Shown: one piece after another, positions 19,860-30,600 of the stretch
Layout: each line of letters begins with the position of its first letter
Position numbering within the stretch: the first letter of the stretch is position 1
Source of the DNA: Closterium sp. NIES-65
Taxonomy: Eukaryota; Streptophyta; Zygnematophyceae; Desmidiales; Closteriaceae
Direction: 5' to 3'
Assembly (NCBI GenBank): GCA_948144175.1
Contig: CANXME010002150.1
Span: 226,501-290,500, forward strand
Length of the DNA stretch: 64,000 bases
Made by a program: the position numbers and the translations under genes
Notes under the pieces: model-generated
What the model saw: the letters and a program-made list of their open reading frames with translations, nothing else
Told to the model about the DNA's origin: nothing
The model's database searches: none

Positions 19860-19961
19860 ATGAATGAAGTGAGTACATATAGGAAACCCTAATTGGGTTG
19901 TACCCCCTATGGGATACCCCACTATAGCCTACACAAATAAGTAAGCTATAATGTTCTGACA
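19860..19961 (-). repeat. 3' LTR of C, truncated
   Basis: Matches 34543-34644 with about two differences. The first ~30 plus-strand bases are missing, and the break coincides with the end of segmental-duplication homology. Confidence 0.85.
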
Positions 19962-20175
19962 CACCCCCATAGGCAAAGTGGGGGAGAACAAGGGGTCACA
20001 AGACCAGTCAAGCAAAGCAAGGCAAAGCTCAGGGTGGATCACAAAGTCACCACACAGTCCGAGCACAGGTTCAAAGGCCAAATGGCCAGTTCACATGCAA
20101 GAACACATATAAATTGATATACAAGAGGCTAAGCAAGCAAGAGCAAGAGTATATATAAGTGACAGTACAAGCAAG
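19962..20175 (-). other. 3' untranslated end of C (first part)
   Basis: Purine tract (ttctcccccactttgcctat on the minus strand, then gggggtg) next to the LTR, then non-coding sequence to the B insertion. It continues at 27637. Confidence 0.75.
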
Positions 20176-20306
20176 TGAGAAAGTGTGAACGAGAATGAAT
20201 GACTATGAAGTGAAGTGAATACAAATAGGAAACCCTAATTGTGTTGTACCCCCTATGGGATACCCCACTATAGCCTACAGAAACAAGTAAGCTATATGTT
20301 CTGACA
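20176..20306 (-). repeat. 3' LTR of B
   Basis: 131 bp. The minus strand starts TGTCAGAACATATAGC and ends CACTTTCTCA. Confidence 0.95.
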
Positions 20307-20518
20307 CACCCCCATAGGCAAAGTGGGGGAGAACAAGGGGTCACAAGACCAGTCAAGCAAAGCAAAGCAAAGCTCAGGGTGGATCACAAAGTCACCACGC
20401 ATTCCGAGCACAAGTTCAAAGGCCAGAAGGCCAGTTCACATGCAAGATCATATATAGAGATATACAAGAGTCAAGCAAGCAAGAGCAAGAGTATATATAG
20501 GCGAAGGTACAAGCAAGG

Positions 20519-23500
20519 TCAAGAGGAGAGCAAGTGAGGCAAGACAGGCACAAGACCCAACTGCGTGCAACAACGCTGATGATCACAAGGCGCAAGTGCC
20601 TTGGTGAAGACATCAGCAGTGTTGGCCTCAGAGGCCACGTACGCAAGTCGCAACTGTCCACGCTGCTGTAGCTCACGCGCAAGAAAGTAGCGGAGAGCAA
20701 TGTGCTTCGTTCTGTGCTCCAGTCGCTGCTCTCGACACAAGGCCAGCATGGCCTTGTTGTCTACGTACAGGACTGGAGGAGAACGAGGCTGCTCTCCAAG
20801 GTCGGTCAGCAGGTAGGTGAGCCAGCGTAACTCCTGTGCAGCCATAGCCCCAGCGTAGATCTCAGCCTCACAACTGGAGCCGAGAACAGAAGACGAGCGG
20901 GTAGCCCGCCACGAGACAGAGCCGGAACCAAGGCTGAAGGTGTAACCCTGTGACGACCGCTGCGTAGCCTGGTCGTCAGCCCAAGAAGCGTCTGCGTGCC
21001 CAGTGAGGACCACTGGACTGCGCCCTCCAAGCACTAGCCCCATGCCCGACGTACTGCACAAGTAGCGCAACACCCTCTTCGCTGCAGCCATGTGCTCTGG
21101 TCGGTGTCTCCCAGGAGCAACAAAGCGTGCGAGAATGCTAAGAGGGTATGCGAGGTCAGGTCGTGTGCAGGTCATCAGGTACATGAGGCAGCCAACAAGC
21201 TCTGCAAACGGGCCACTCGACTCTACGGACTCATCCGAAGGCAGAGCTGAGAGCGAGTGGCGAGTAGGCAGAGGAGTGGCCTGAGGCGAGGAGTACGTGA
21301 AGCCGAAGCGCTGAAGGACCTGCTGCACCATGTGTGACTGAGTCAGGGTAATGGTGCGGCGTGCTCTGTCCCGGGTGATCTGCAAGCCAAGGTAGCTGCG
21401 CAGTTCACCCAGGTCAGTGCACGTGTGTCTCTTCTGCAGCTCGGACTTCACGTAGGCGAGTCCAGCAGTGTCAGCTGTGGCAAAGACCAAGTCGTCGACG
21501 TACACGAGGATGTAGAACGGCGGCAGAGAGGTGTCGGTGCGCAGAAACAGCGACGGGTCGGCAGTAGAAGGAGCAAACCCAAGTGCCGCGAGCGTAGTCC
21601 TCAGTGTGTCGTGCCACTCACGTGGCGCCTGGCGGAGACCGTAGACTGGACGCCGGAGACTCCACTGGGTACCAGGAGGGAAAGACCCAGTGAAGCCAGG
21701 TGGGCGACGCAGCCAGATCTCCTCGTGCAGGCTGCCCTGCAAGAAAGCTGTGCTGAAGTCGAGAGAGTGCAGCTCGTAGTCACGGTGAGCAGCAACGTGC
21801 AGCAGAACCCGAAGAGTGGTCATCTTCGGGGTGGGGGAGAAGGTCTGAAAGTAGTCAACCCCCTGCCGCTGACTGAAGCCACGAGCCACGTAACGCGCCT
21901 TGAAGACAGGCGGAGAACCCGGCGGCCGCTTCACCCTGAAAATCCACATGCCACTGACGATGTTCGCCCCAGGAGGGGGAACAGCGTCAACGTAGGTGCC
22001 TGTGGACTTCCAGGAAGCCATCTCTGCATCCATAGCTGCCTGCCACTGAGAGGAGTAGGGACCCTCTATCGCCTCCGCGTAAGAGCGCGGAGTCGGGATG
22101 TCTGGTGCATCCGGGTCTCCCTCAGGGACTAGCAGTACAGACGCGAGACGAGGTGAAGCGGCGGCGAGACACTGGAACTCCTCCTGCCTGTCCTCAAGGA
22201 CGTCCGTGCCAAGGGCACACTCACCCCCGACGGACGGAGGACAGGCGGACTCAGACTCAGTGACAAGACGAGCAGCGTAGTCTAGACGACAGCGCGCAGC
22301 AAAGTCGACAAGCTCAGTGACAAGGGCAGACGCAGCAGACGACTCGAAGGAAGGGTCAGTGACAGCAGTAGCAAGGAGACGCGTGACAGTAGGACTGGCA
22401 GCACGAAGAGAGTCCGACTCCGGGTCGGCAAGAGCAGGAAGAGAGGAAGCAGGAGGAGAAGGCAAAGGGGCACGCAGAGGAGCAGTGGACGGACGCAGTG
22501 ACATCCGGTGCGTGCCAGGGACAGGAGGAGGACGCTGACGCGACCCGCGACCACTAGCGCGCTCAGTACGAACAGGCGACACAGGACGAGACGCAGGCTC
22601 ACGACGCTCAGTAAGACCTCCAGTCGGACCAGCGTAGGGAGAAGGAGCAGGCAAAGGGGAGGCAGGCTGTAGCTGTGGCTATGACCGGACAGGCTGCGGA
22701 CCCTCTAAGGGAGGAGGAGGAGGTGTAAGACCAAGAACCTGCTGCAGGAGCGGAACGAAGTACGGTCGGGGCCGCGCGGCGACGCTAGAAACAGCAGGAA
22801 CAGCACCAGCAGCCCCGGCAGGAGCACCCACTCCAGCAGCACCTCCAGCAGCACCACCAGAAGCTCCAGAACCTCCAGCAGCAGCACCAGGAGCACTGTC
22901 AGTCGGACCGCCAACGGCAGGCTCAGCGCCAACACCCTCAGCAGTACCAGCTCCAGGAGAACTCTCAGACCCAGCAGCTCCAGCACCCACAGTACGAGCA
23001 CCGGCGGGACGCACGGCAGCAGTACCCTCTGCAGCCGAAGAACCACCAGCACCAGCAGCACGCCTCCAGCGCCTGGCAAACCACTCACGCAGCTCCTGTG
23101 GGGAGAGTGGCTCCCGGCGAGACGAAGCACCCCCAGGCACAGCACCCCCAGGCTCAGCACCCCCAGGCTCAGCACCCCTAGGCACAGCACCCCCAGGCAC
23201 AGCACCCCCAGGCTCGGCACCTCCAGGCTCAGCACCCCCAGGCACAGCACCCCCAGGCGTAGCACCCCCAGGCTCAGCACCCCTAGGCACAGCACCCCCA
23301 GGCACAGCACCCCCAGGCTCGGCACCTCCAGGCTCAGCACCCCCAGGCACAGCACCCCCAGGCTCAGCACCCCCAGGCTCAGCACCCCCAGACTCCGCAC
23401 CCTCAGGCTCAGCTCCCGCAGCAGCACCAGAGTCACCAGTGACCTCGACAGGCTCGACCGCGTCTACCTGGGACACACCTGAAGGGGCAGGACCCTGAGG

Positions 23501-26500
23501 GGGGAGGGGGACTACCGGGGGGGGACCTGGTACCAAGAAGAGCGGGGGTGGGGGGAGGGACGGAGTGCGGTAGGGGAAGAGGCGGTAGTAGGGTACCGAC
23601 TCGTCGAACGTGACGTCCTGGGAGGACAGAACACGTCGAGAGGTGGGGTGGTAAAACTGCCACCCAGGGGCGTCGGGGGGGAACCCCAGGAAGACGCAGG
23701 GAGAAGCACGAGGGGACAGCTTGTCCGCAGACAGATCGCGAACAAACGCCCGAGATCCCCAGACCCGGAACGCCGACGCATCGCCAACCTTCCCCGTCCA
23801 CAGCAGGGCTGGGGAGGTCTCCGATCGAGAGACCCTGGGGTGGAGGTTGATCTGGTGCGCAGCGTACCTGACCGCAAACGGCCACAGAAAATGGGGAGCA
23901 GCCGCATGCATCATGGACGTACGAGCGACGTCCATGACCATGCCAATGCGGCGCTCAGCAATCCCATTCTGCTGTGGTGAGTCCGGAAGCGTGAAGGTCT
24001 GACGGATGCCTCGCGCACGACAGTAGGCACTCAGGAGGCCAGAGGAGAACTCTCCGCCTCTGTCCGAGTGCAGACGCAAAACAGGGAAGTCAGAGCCAAA
24101 GCTCCTCCGAAGCTGGAGACGAGCTGCGCGGATCCAGTCGATCAACACCTCAGTGACCTCACCCTTGCTGCGCAAGGGGAAGACTGTGGTGTAACGCGAG
24201 AAGTCGTCAACCACCAGCAGGAAGTAGCGCTCCTGACCCTGTCCACGGACGCGGGCTGGGCCCCACACGTCCATGTGAAGCGTCTGCAACGGGGCCTCTG
24301 TCGGAGGAAATTGGGAGGAGTGAGGGGCAGCACACTGGCGCCCCTCGACACAGGGGACACAGGTAGGGCCAGGGCCCGGAGGAAGGGGAGGGAGAGACCG
24401 GGGAAGACCAGACACAAGGACTCGCGAGGCCATGCCTCTGAGCCGAAGCAGAGAGGGGTGGCCAAGGCGGTGGTGCCAGAGGAGGGTCTCGTCAGACAGA
24501 CGACGACACGAGCAGGGGGCAGACTCAGGACCAGACCTGGACGCTGCAGCAAACACCTGACCAGACGAAGGGACCCGACCAGACGTAGCACCTGGGGGAG
24601 AAGCAGTGGTCAGTGTGTACAGGCTCGACCCTGGCCGACGTGTAAACGTAGCCAGGTGGCGACCTGTATCCGCCTCCGTGCAGTGGGTCACCCGCTGACG
24701 AGCAGGGGTGAACTGGTGGACACCCGCATCCTGGAGGTCAGCACCACTCACCAAGTTCGTCGAGAACGAGGGGAGGTAGAGACCAGTCAGGGTGCCAGAG
24801 GGGGCCGCCGGACACGGGAGGACAGTGGAGAAGCGAGACAGGACAGGCCCCCCAGAGGGGTCAGCCAGGGAAACCGCAACCGGCCGACTCAGCGGCGTGA
24901 GAGTGGTGCGGTCCCTAAAGAAGGAGCGAGACGCTCCAGAGTCAAGGGTGAAGGTGTGAGAGGCCGAAGCCGACACAGTACCTGAGAGGGCAGACTCACC
25001 AGCACCTGAGAGCACAGACGCACTGGCACCTAGAGCAGCAGCCTCACTAGTACCTGACGCGGCAGTACCAATGCCCGGGTTGGGCGGGAAACACCGGTAA
25101 CAGTCATCCTCATCACTACCAGTCACAGCATACATAGCAGCGAGAATAGCATCAAAATCAAGATCATAAATAGCTACACCAGCCCTAGACAGCTCTCCCC
25201 AGCGGGGGATCTCAGCGGCCTCCGGAAACTGCTGACGCCAGGCGTCGGTCAGGCGGCCAAAGCAGCGGCGGGCTGTGTGGGCGCCTCCACACCTCTCCCC
25301 TGCACGGTCACCGGTGCGAAGAACGTAGGGGCAGGGACCAAGCGCACCACCACGCTGACGCTGCAAGTACCACTCACGGAGCTGCTGAGGGGCGGGGACG
25401 GCGCGAGAGCGCTGCTACTGCTGTGGCTGCTGCTGCGGCTGCTGCTGCTGCTGCTGCTGCTGGCGCTGACCACCCCCAGAGCTGCTCCGCTGGGACGAGC
25501 CACTCCGACCCCCGCCTCCACCGCCACCCCCGCCTCCACCGCCACCTCCGTCTCCACCGCCACCTCCCCCACCAGGACCGTCGCTCCCACCGCTCCCACC
25601 GCCTCCTCCGCTACCACCTCCGCCGCCACCTCCGCCTCCACCGCCGCCACCAGTACCTCCACTCCCGCCACCACCCCCACCGCCACCCCCACTCCCCCCG
25701 CCACCCCCACCGCCTCCTCCACCGCCCCCTCTAGCTCCACCCGCTCCCTTGCCCCCCTTGCCCTTGCCAGAGCGGCGTCTGCCGCTGGGGGCAGACGCCG
25801 CGCCGACCGACTCAAAACCAGCGAGGTCGGCCGCAGCGGCAGAGGCGACAGAGGGCAGCAGGGGGGAAGGACCACACCCCTCAAAGATGGGGGTGCGAGG
25901 GTCACCCCGAGAGGCCCCTACAGCGACAATACTCTTCTCAGCCGCTAGCAGGGACTCCTCAAGGAGGTCGACAGTGAGAGTGGTGGGACAGACAGAGAGA
26001 AACTGGTCCATAACGACACGAAGGGACTCAGGGAGACGGGTGACGAGAAAGTAGAGAGTGATGTACATGGGAGGAGGGTTCGCAGCGCGGAACTCAGCAG
26101 GAAGGGCAGCGCGGTAGCGGGTGTCACTAGCACGGAGGTGGGTAACGAGGTCAGCGACAGTGGGAAAGGAAGCGAGGTCAGGGAAGAGAAACGGTAGCAT
26201 GAGGCGGCTAAGGGTAGCGGAGGAAGGGGAGGAGTAGCGTGCAACTACAGCGTCGTACAAGGCCTGAGCGGTCTTGCACTGACTAAAGTGGGCACGCTCA
26301 GAGGAAGGGAGGTGGCGACGTACAACAAGACGTGCAGCAGCATCGCGGGTCGCCCACTTGGAGCGAACGGCAGAGTCAGCATCAGCAGGTGGGGCAGGGA
26401 CAGCGCCAGAGACAAAGTCAAAGAGAGAGACCTCATCTACCGCATCACACAGTAAGTACAGCTGCAGGTCTTCAATCCAGACGGCAAAGTCAATGGCCCT

Positions 26501-26539
26501 CCCCTCAGCGTCAAAAGTAAGAACATTGGGGGTGGCCAT
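20519..26539 (-). pseudogene. gag-pol of B, one frame with two in-frame TAGs
   Basis: Starts MATPNVLTFDAEG (ATG 26539) and ends at TGA 20519-20521, about 2000 codons. Order: Gag; Gly-rich tail ending in a CAG/Gln run; TAG at 25415-25417; knuckle CPYVLRTGDRAGERC...H...C; protease LDSGASRSFF; integrase HHRLGHPS, MDVWGPA, HSDRGGEFS, QQNGIAERR; (GAEPG)n linker; TAG at 22679-22681; RT with YVDD (codons at 21491-21502); RNase H. Both TAGs align to CAG glutamine codons in A or C. Otherwise there are no frameshifts. It may be a recently disabled gene, or it could be expressed if TAG is read through. The first TAG lies at the Gag/Pol border where some retroelements use readthrough, but relatives have no stop there. 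Confidence 0.9.
23130..23400 (-). repeat. 15-bp coding minisatellite in B pol linker
   Basis: Tandem 15-bp units on the plus strand (cagcacccccaggct and variants) coding GAEPG or GAVPG on the minus strand, between integrase and RT. Confidence 0.9.
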
Positions 26540-27487
26540 GGCAGCAGCTGAAAGTCTCACCGGGCTGGGAGAGTCGGGTAGGTCAGCAGCAGAGGAACAC
26601 AGCTCAGGAACAGCGGCACGGCTCCTCAGGCGGCTCGGGCGGCTCGGGCGGCTCAGGCGGCTCGGGCGGCTCGGGCGGCTCGGGCGGCTCGGGCGGCTCG
26701 GGCGGCTCGGGCGGCTCGGGCGGCTCGCGCGGCTCGGGTGGCGTAGGGGCTCACGGGCGGCGCGGGCTGCTGGGGCTGCTCACGTGCAGCACGGCGGGCT
26801 GCAGCAGGGGCCGCGGGGAGGGCTGTAGCGGGGCCGACGGCGGGCCGACGGCGGGCTGTAGCGGGGCCGGGGCGGGCTGTAGCTGGGCCGGCGGCGGGCC
26901 GTAGTGGGGCCGGTGGCAGGCTGTAGCGGGGCCAGTGGCGGGGTGTAGCGAGGCCAGTGGCGGGCTGTAGCGGGGCCGACAGCAGCTGAAGCGGGGCCGG
27001 CGTAGGGCCGTGGCGGGGCCGACGAGGTCTGGGCGGGGCCGACGAGGGGCCGAAGTGGGGCCTAGGCGGGCCGGCGGGGCCTAAGCGGGGCCAACGCGGG
27101 GCCGACGGGGCCTAAGCAGGGCCAACGCGGGGCCGACGTGGTCTAGGCGGGGCCGACGCGGGGCCAAAGCGGGGCCTACGCGGGGCCGACGGGCCTAAGC
27201 GGGGCTACGCGGGGCCGACGTGGGGCCTAAGCGGGGCCGACGGGGGGTTACGCGGGGCCGACGAGGGGCCTAGGCGGGGCCGACGAGGAGCCGACGGGGT
27301 CTAGGTGGGGCCGACGCGGGGCCTAAGTGGGGCCGACCGGGGCTACACGGGGCCGACGAGGGGCCTAGGCGGGGCCGACGAGGGGCCTAAGCGGGAGCAC
27401 GCCGGGGAGGGCGACACGGAGGGTCGCTAAAAAAAATGCGCGCCTCGGGGCGCGCTTCGGTGGGCCCTAGGAACAGGCCCTAAGAAG
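26540..27487 (-). repeat. GC-rich leader of B with tandem repeats
   Basis: A run of the 10-bp word ggcggctcgg (about 26630-26745), then about 650 bp of degenerate ggggccgacg/ggggcctaag words. No frame. It lies between primer site and gag, as in A, C and D. Confidence 0.85.
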
Positions 27488-27505
27488 GGACCTGCTCTGA
27501 TTCCA
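27488..27505 (-). promoter_or_regulatory. Primer binding site of B
   Basis: Minus strand tggaatcagagcaggtcc, directly inside the 5' LTR; near-complement of the initiator Met-tRNA 3' end. Confidence 0.85.
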
Positions 27506-27636
27506 TGAGAAAGTGTGAACGAGAATGAATGACTATAAAGTGAAGTGAATACAAATAGGAAACCCTAATTGTGTTGTTCCCCCTATGGGATACCCCACTA
27601 TAGCCTACAGAAACAAGTAAGCTATATGTTCTGACA
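27506..27636 (-). repeat. 5' LTR of B
   Basis: 131 bp, two differences from 20176-20306. Confidence 0.95.
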
Positions 27637-27642
27637 GCAAGG

Positions 27643-30600
27643 TCAAGAAGTGAGCAAGTGAGGCAAGACAGGCACAAGACCCAACTGAGTGCAGAAGCGC
27701 TAATGATCACAAGGCGCAAGTGCCTTGGTGAAGACATCAGCAGTGTTGGCCTCAGAGGCCTTGTACGCAAGCCGCAACTGTCCACGCTGCTGTAGCTCAC
27801 GAGCAAGAAAGTTGCGGAGAGCAATGTGCTTTGTCCTGTGCTCCAGTCGCTGCTCTCGACACAAGGCCAGCATGGCCTTGTTGTCTACGTACAGGACTGG
27901 AGGAGAACGAGGCGGCTCTCCAAGGTCGGTCAGCAGGTAGGTGAGCCAGCGAAGCTCCTGGGCAGCCATAACCCCGGCGTAGATCTCAGCCTCACAACTG
28001 GAGCCGAGAACAGAAGACGAGCGAGTAGCCCGCCACGAAACAGAGCCGGAACCGAGGCTGAAGGTGTAACCCTGTGACGACCGCTGTGTAGCCTGGTCGT
28101 CAGCCCAAGAAGCGTCCGCGTGCCCAGTGAGGACCACTAGACTCCGCCCTCCAAGCACTAGCCCCATGCCCGACGTACTGCACAAGTAGCGCAACACCCT
28201 CTTCGTTGCAGCCATGTGCTCTGGTCGGTGTCTCCCAGGAGCAACATAGCGTGCGAGAATGCTAAGAGGGTATGCAAGGTCAGGTCGAGTGCAGGTCATC
28301 AGGTACATGAGGCAGCCAACAAGCTCTGCATACGGGCCACTCGACTCTACGGACTCATCCGAAGGCAGAGCTGAGAGCGAGTGGCGAGTAGGCAGAGGAG
28401 TGGCCTGAGGCGAGGAGTACGTGAAGCCAAAGCGCTGAAGGACCTGCTGCACCATGTGTGACTGAGTCAAGGTAATAGTGCGGCGTGCTCTGTCCCGCGT
28501 GATCTGCAAGCCAAGGTAGCTGCCCAGTTCACCCAGGTCAGTGCACGTGTATCTCTTCTGCAGCTCGGACTTCACGTAGGCGAGTCCAGCAGTGTCAGCA
28601 GTGGCAAAGACCAAGTCGTCGACGTACACGAGGATGTAGAACGGCGGCAGAGAAGTGTCGGTGCGCAGAAACAGCGACGGGTCGGCAGTAGAAGGAGCAA
28701 ACCCAAGAGCCGCAAGCGTAGTCCTCAGTGTGTCGTGCCACTCACGGGGAGCCTGGCGGAGACCGTAGACTGGGCGCCGGAGACTCCACTGGGTACCAGG
28801 AGGGAAAGACCCAGTGAAGCCAGGTGGGCGGCGCAGCCAGATCTCCTCGTGCAGGCTGCCCTGCAAGAACGCAGTGCTGAAGTCGAGAGAGTGCAGCTCG
28901 TAGTCACGGTGAGAAGCAACGTGCAGCAGTACCCGAAGAGTGGTCATCTTCGGGGTGGGGGAGAAGGTCTGAAAGAAATCAACCCCCTGCCGCTGACTGA
29001 AGCCACGAGCCACGTAACGCGCCTTGAAGACAGGCGGAGAACCCGGCGGCCGCTTCACCCTGAAGATCCACATGCCACTGACGATGTTTGCCCCAGGAGG
29101 GAGGACAGCGTCAACGTAGGTGCCTGTGGACTTCCAGGAAGCCATCTCTGCATCCATAGCTGCCTGCCACTGAGAGGAGTAGGGACCCTCTATCGCCTCT
29201 GCGTAAGAGCGCGGAGTCGGGATGTCAAGTGCATCCGGGTCTCCCTCAGGGGTAAGCAGTACGGACAAGAGATGCGGCGAAGCAGCTGCCAGACACTGGA
29301 ACTCCTCCTGCCTGTCCTCGAGGACGTCCGTGCCAAGGGCACACTCACCCCCGACGGACGGAGGACAGACAGACTCAGACTCAGCGACAAGACTAGCAGC
29401 GTAGTCTAGGCGACAGCGAACAGCAAAGTCGACGAGCTCAGTAACGAGGGCAGACGCAGCAGAAGACTCAAAAGAAGGGTCAGTGATGACAGTAGCAAGG
29501 AAACGCGTGACAGTAGGACTTGCAGCACGAAGAGAGTCCGACTCCGGGTCGGGAAGAGCAGGAAGAGAGGACTCAGGAGGAGAAGGCAAAGGGGCGCGCA
29601 GGGGAGCAGTAGACGGACGCAGTGACATCCGGTGCGTGCCAGGGACAGGAGGAGGACGCTGACGCAAACTGCGACCACTAGCGCGTGCAGTACGAACAGG
29701 CGACGCAGGACGAGACGCAGGCTCACGACGCTCAGTAAGACCTCCAGTAGGACCAGCGTAGGGAGAGGGAGCAGGTAAGGGTGAAGCAGGCTATAGCTGT
29801 GACTGGGACGGGACAGGCTGTAGACGCTCGAAGAGAGGAGGAGAGCCAGGAGAAGGTGGAAGACCAAGAACCTGCTGCAGGAGTGGAACGAAGTACGGTC
29901 GAGGCCGCGTGGCGACACCAGACACAGCAGGGACAGCACCAGTACCCCCAGCAGGAGCACCCGCTCCAGTAGCACCTCCAGTAGAACCCCCAGCAGCTCC
30001 AGAACCCCCAGCAGCTCCAGAACCCCCAGCAGCACCAGGAGCACCGCCAGCAGGACCGCCAGCGGTAGTCTCAGCGCCAACACCCTCACCAGCACCAGCT
30101 CCGGTCGAACCCGCAGGCTCAGCAGCTCCAGTACTCACAGTACGAGCACCTCCGGGACCCGCGACAGTAGCACCCTCAGCAGTCGAAGAACCTCCAGAAC
30201 CAGCAGTACGCCTCCAGCGCCGAGCAAACCACTCACGTAGCTCCTGTGGGGAGAGTGGCTCTCGGCGAGACGAAGCACCCGGCGAACCTCCAGGCGAAGA
30301 AACTCAAGGCTCAGCACCCCCAGACAAAGGACCTCCAGGCTCTGCACCCCCAGGCTCAGCACCCCCAGGCTCAGCACCCCCAGGCACAGCACCCCCAGGC
30401 TCAGCACCCCTAGGCTCAGCACCCCTAGGCTCAGCACATCCAGGCTCCGCACCCCCAGGATCCGCACCCCCGGGCTCAGCACCCCCAGGCGCAGCACCTC
30501 TAGGCTCAGCACCAGCAGCAGCACCAGAGTCACCAGTGACCTCGACAGGCTCGACCGCGTCTACCTGGGACACACCCGAAGGGGCAGGACCCTGAGGGGG

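Larger units (their letters stand above)
17044..19862 (+). repeat. Segmental duplication, copy 2 (right end)
   Basis: Counterpart of 1-2800. After 19862 this copy runs into element C, while copy 1 runs into 2801. A third 22-bp palindrome unit (19659-19724) explains most of the length difference. Confidence 0.85.
20176..27636 (-). mobile_element. Ty1/copia element B, complete
   Basis: 7461 bp. The 131-bp LTRs (20176-20306 and 27506-27636) differ at two bases. TSD gcaag is at 20171-20175 and 27637-27641. Inserted in the 3' region of C in the same orientation. Gag-pol is a single frame interrupted only by two TAG codons, the best preserved coding region in the window. Confidence 0.95.

Noticed and set aside
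25415-25417. Programmed stop-codon readthrough between Gag and Pol in B
   Set aside because: C has an uninterrupted Gag-Pol frame here, the TAG aligns to Gln, and the D stop lies at a different codon, so a conserved recoding site is unlikely.
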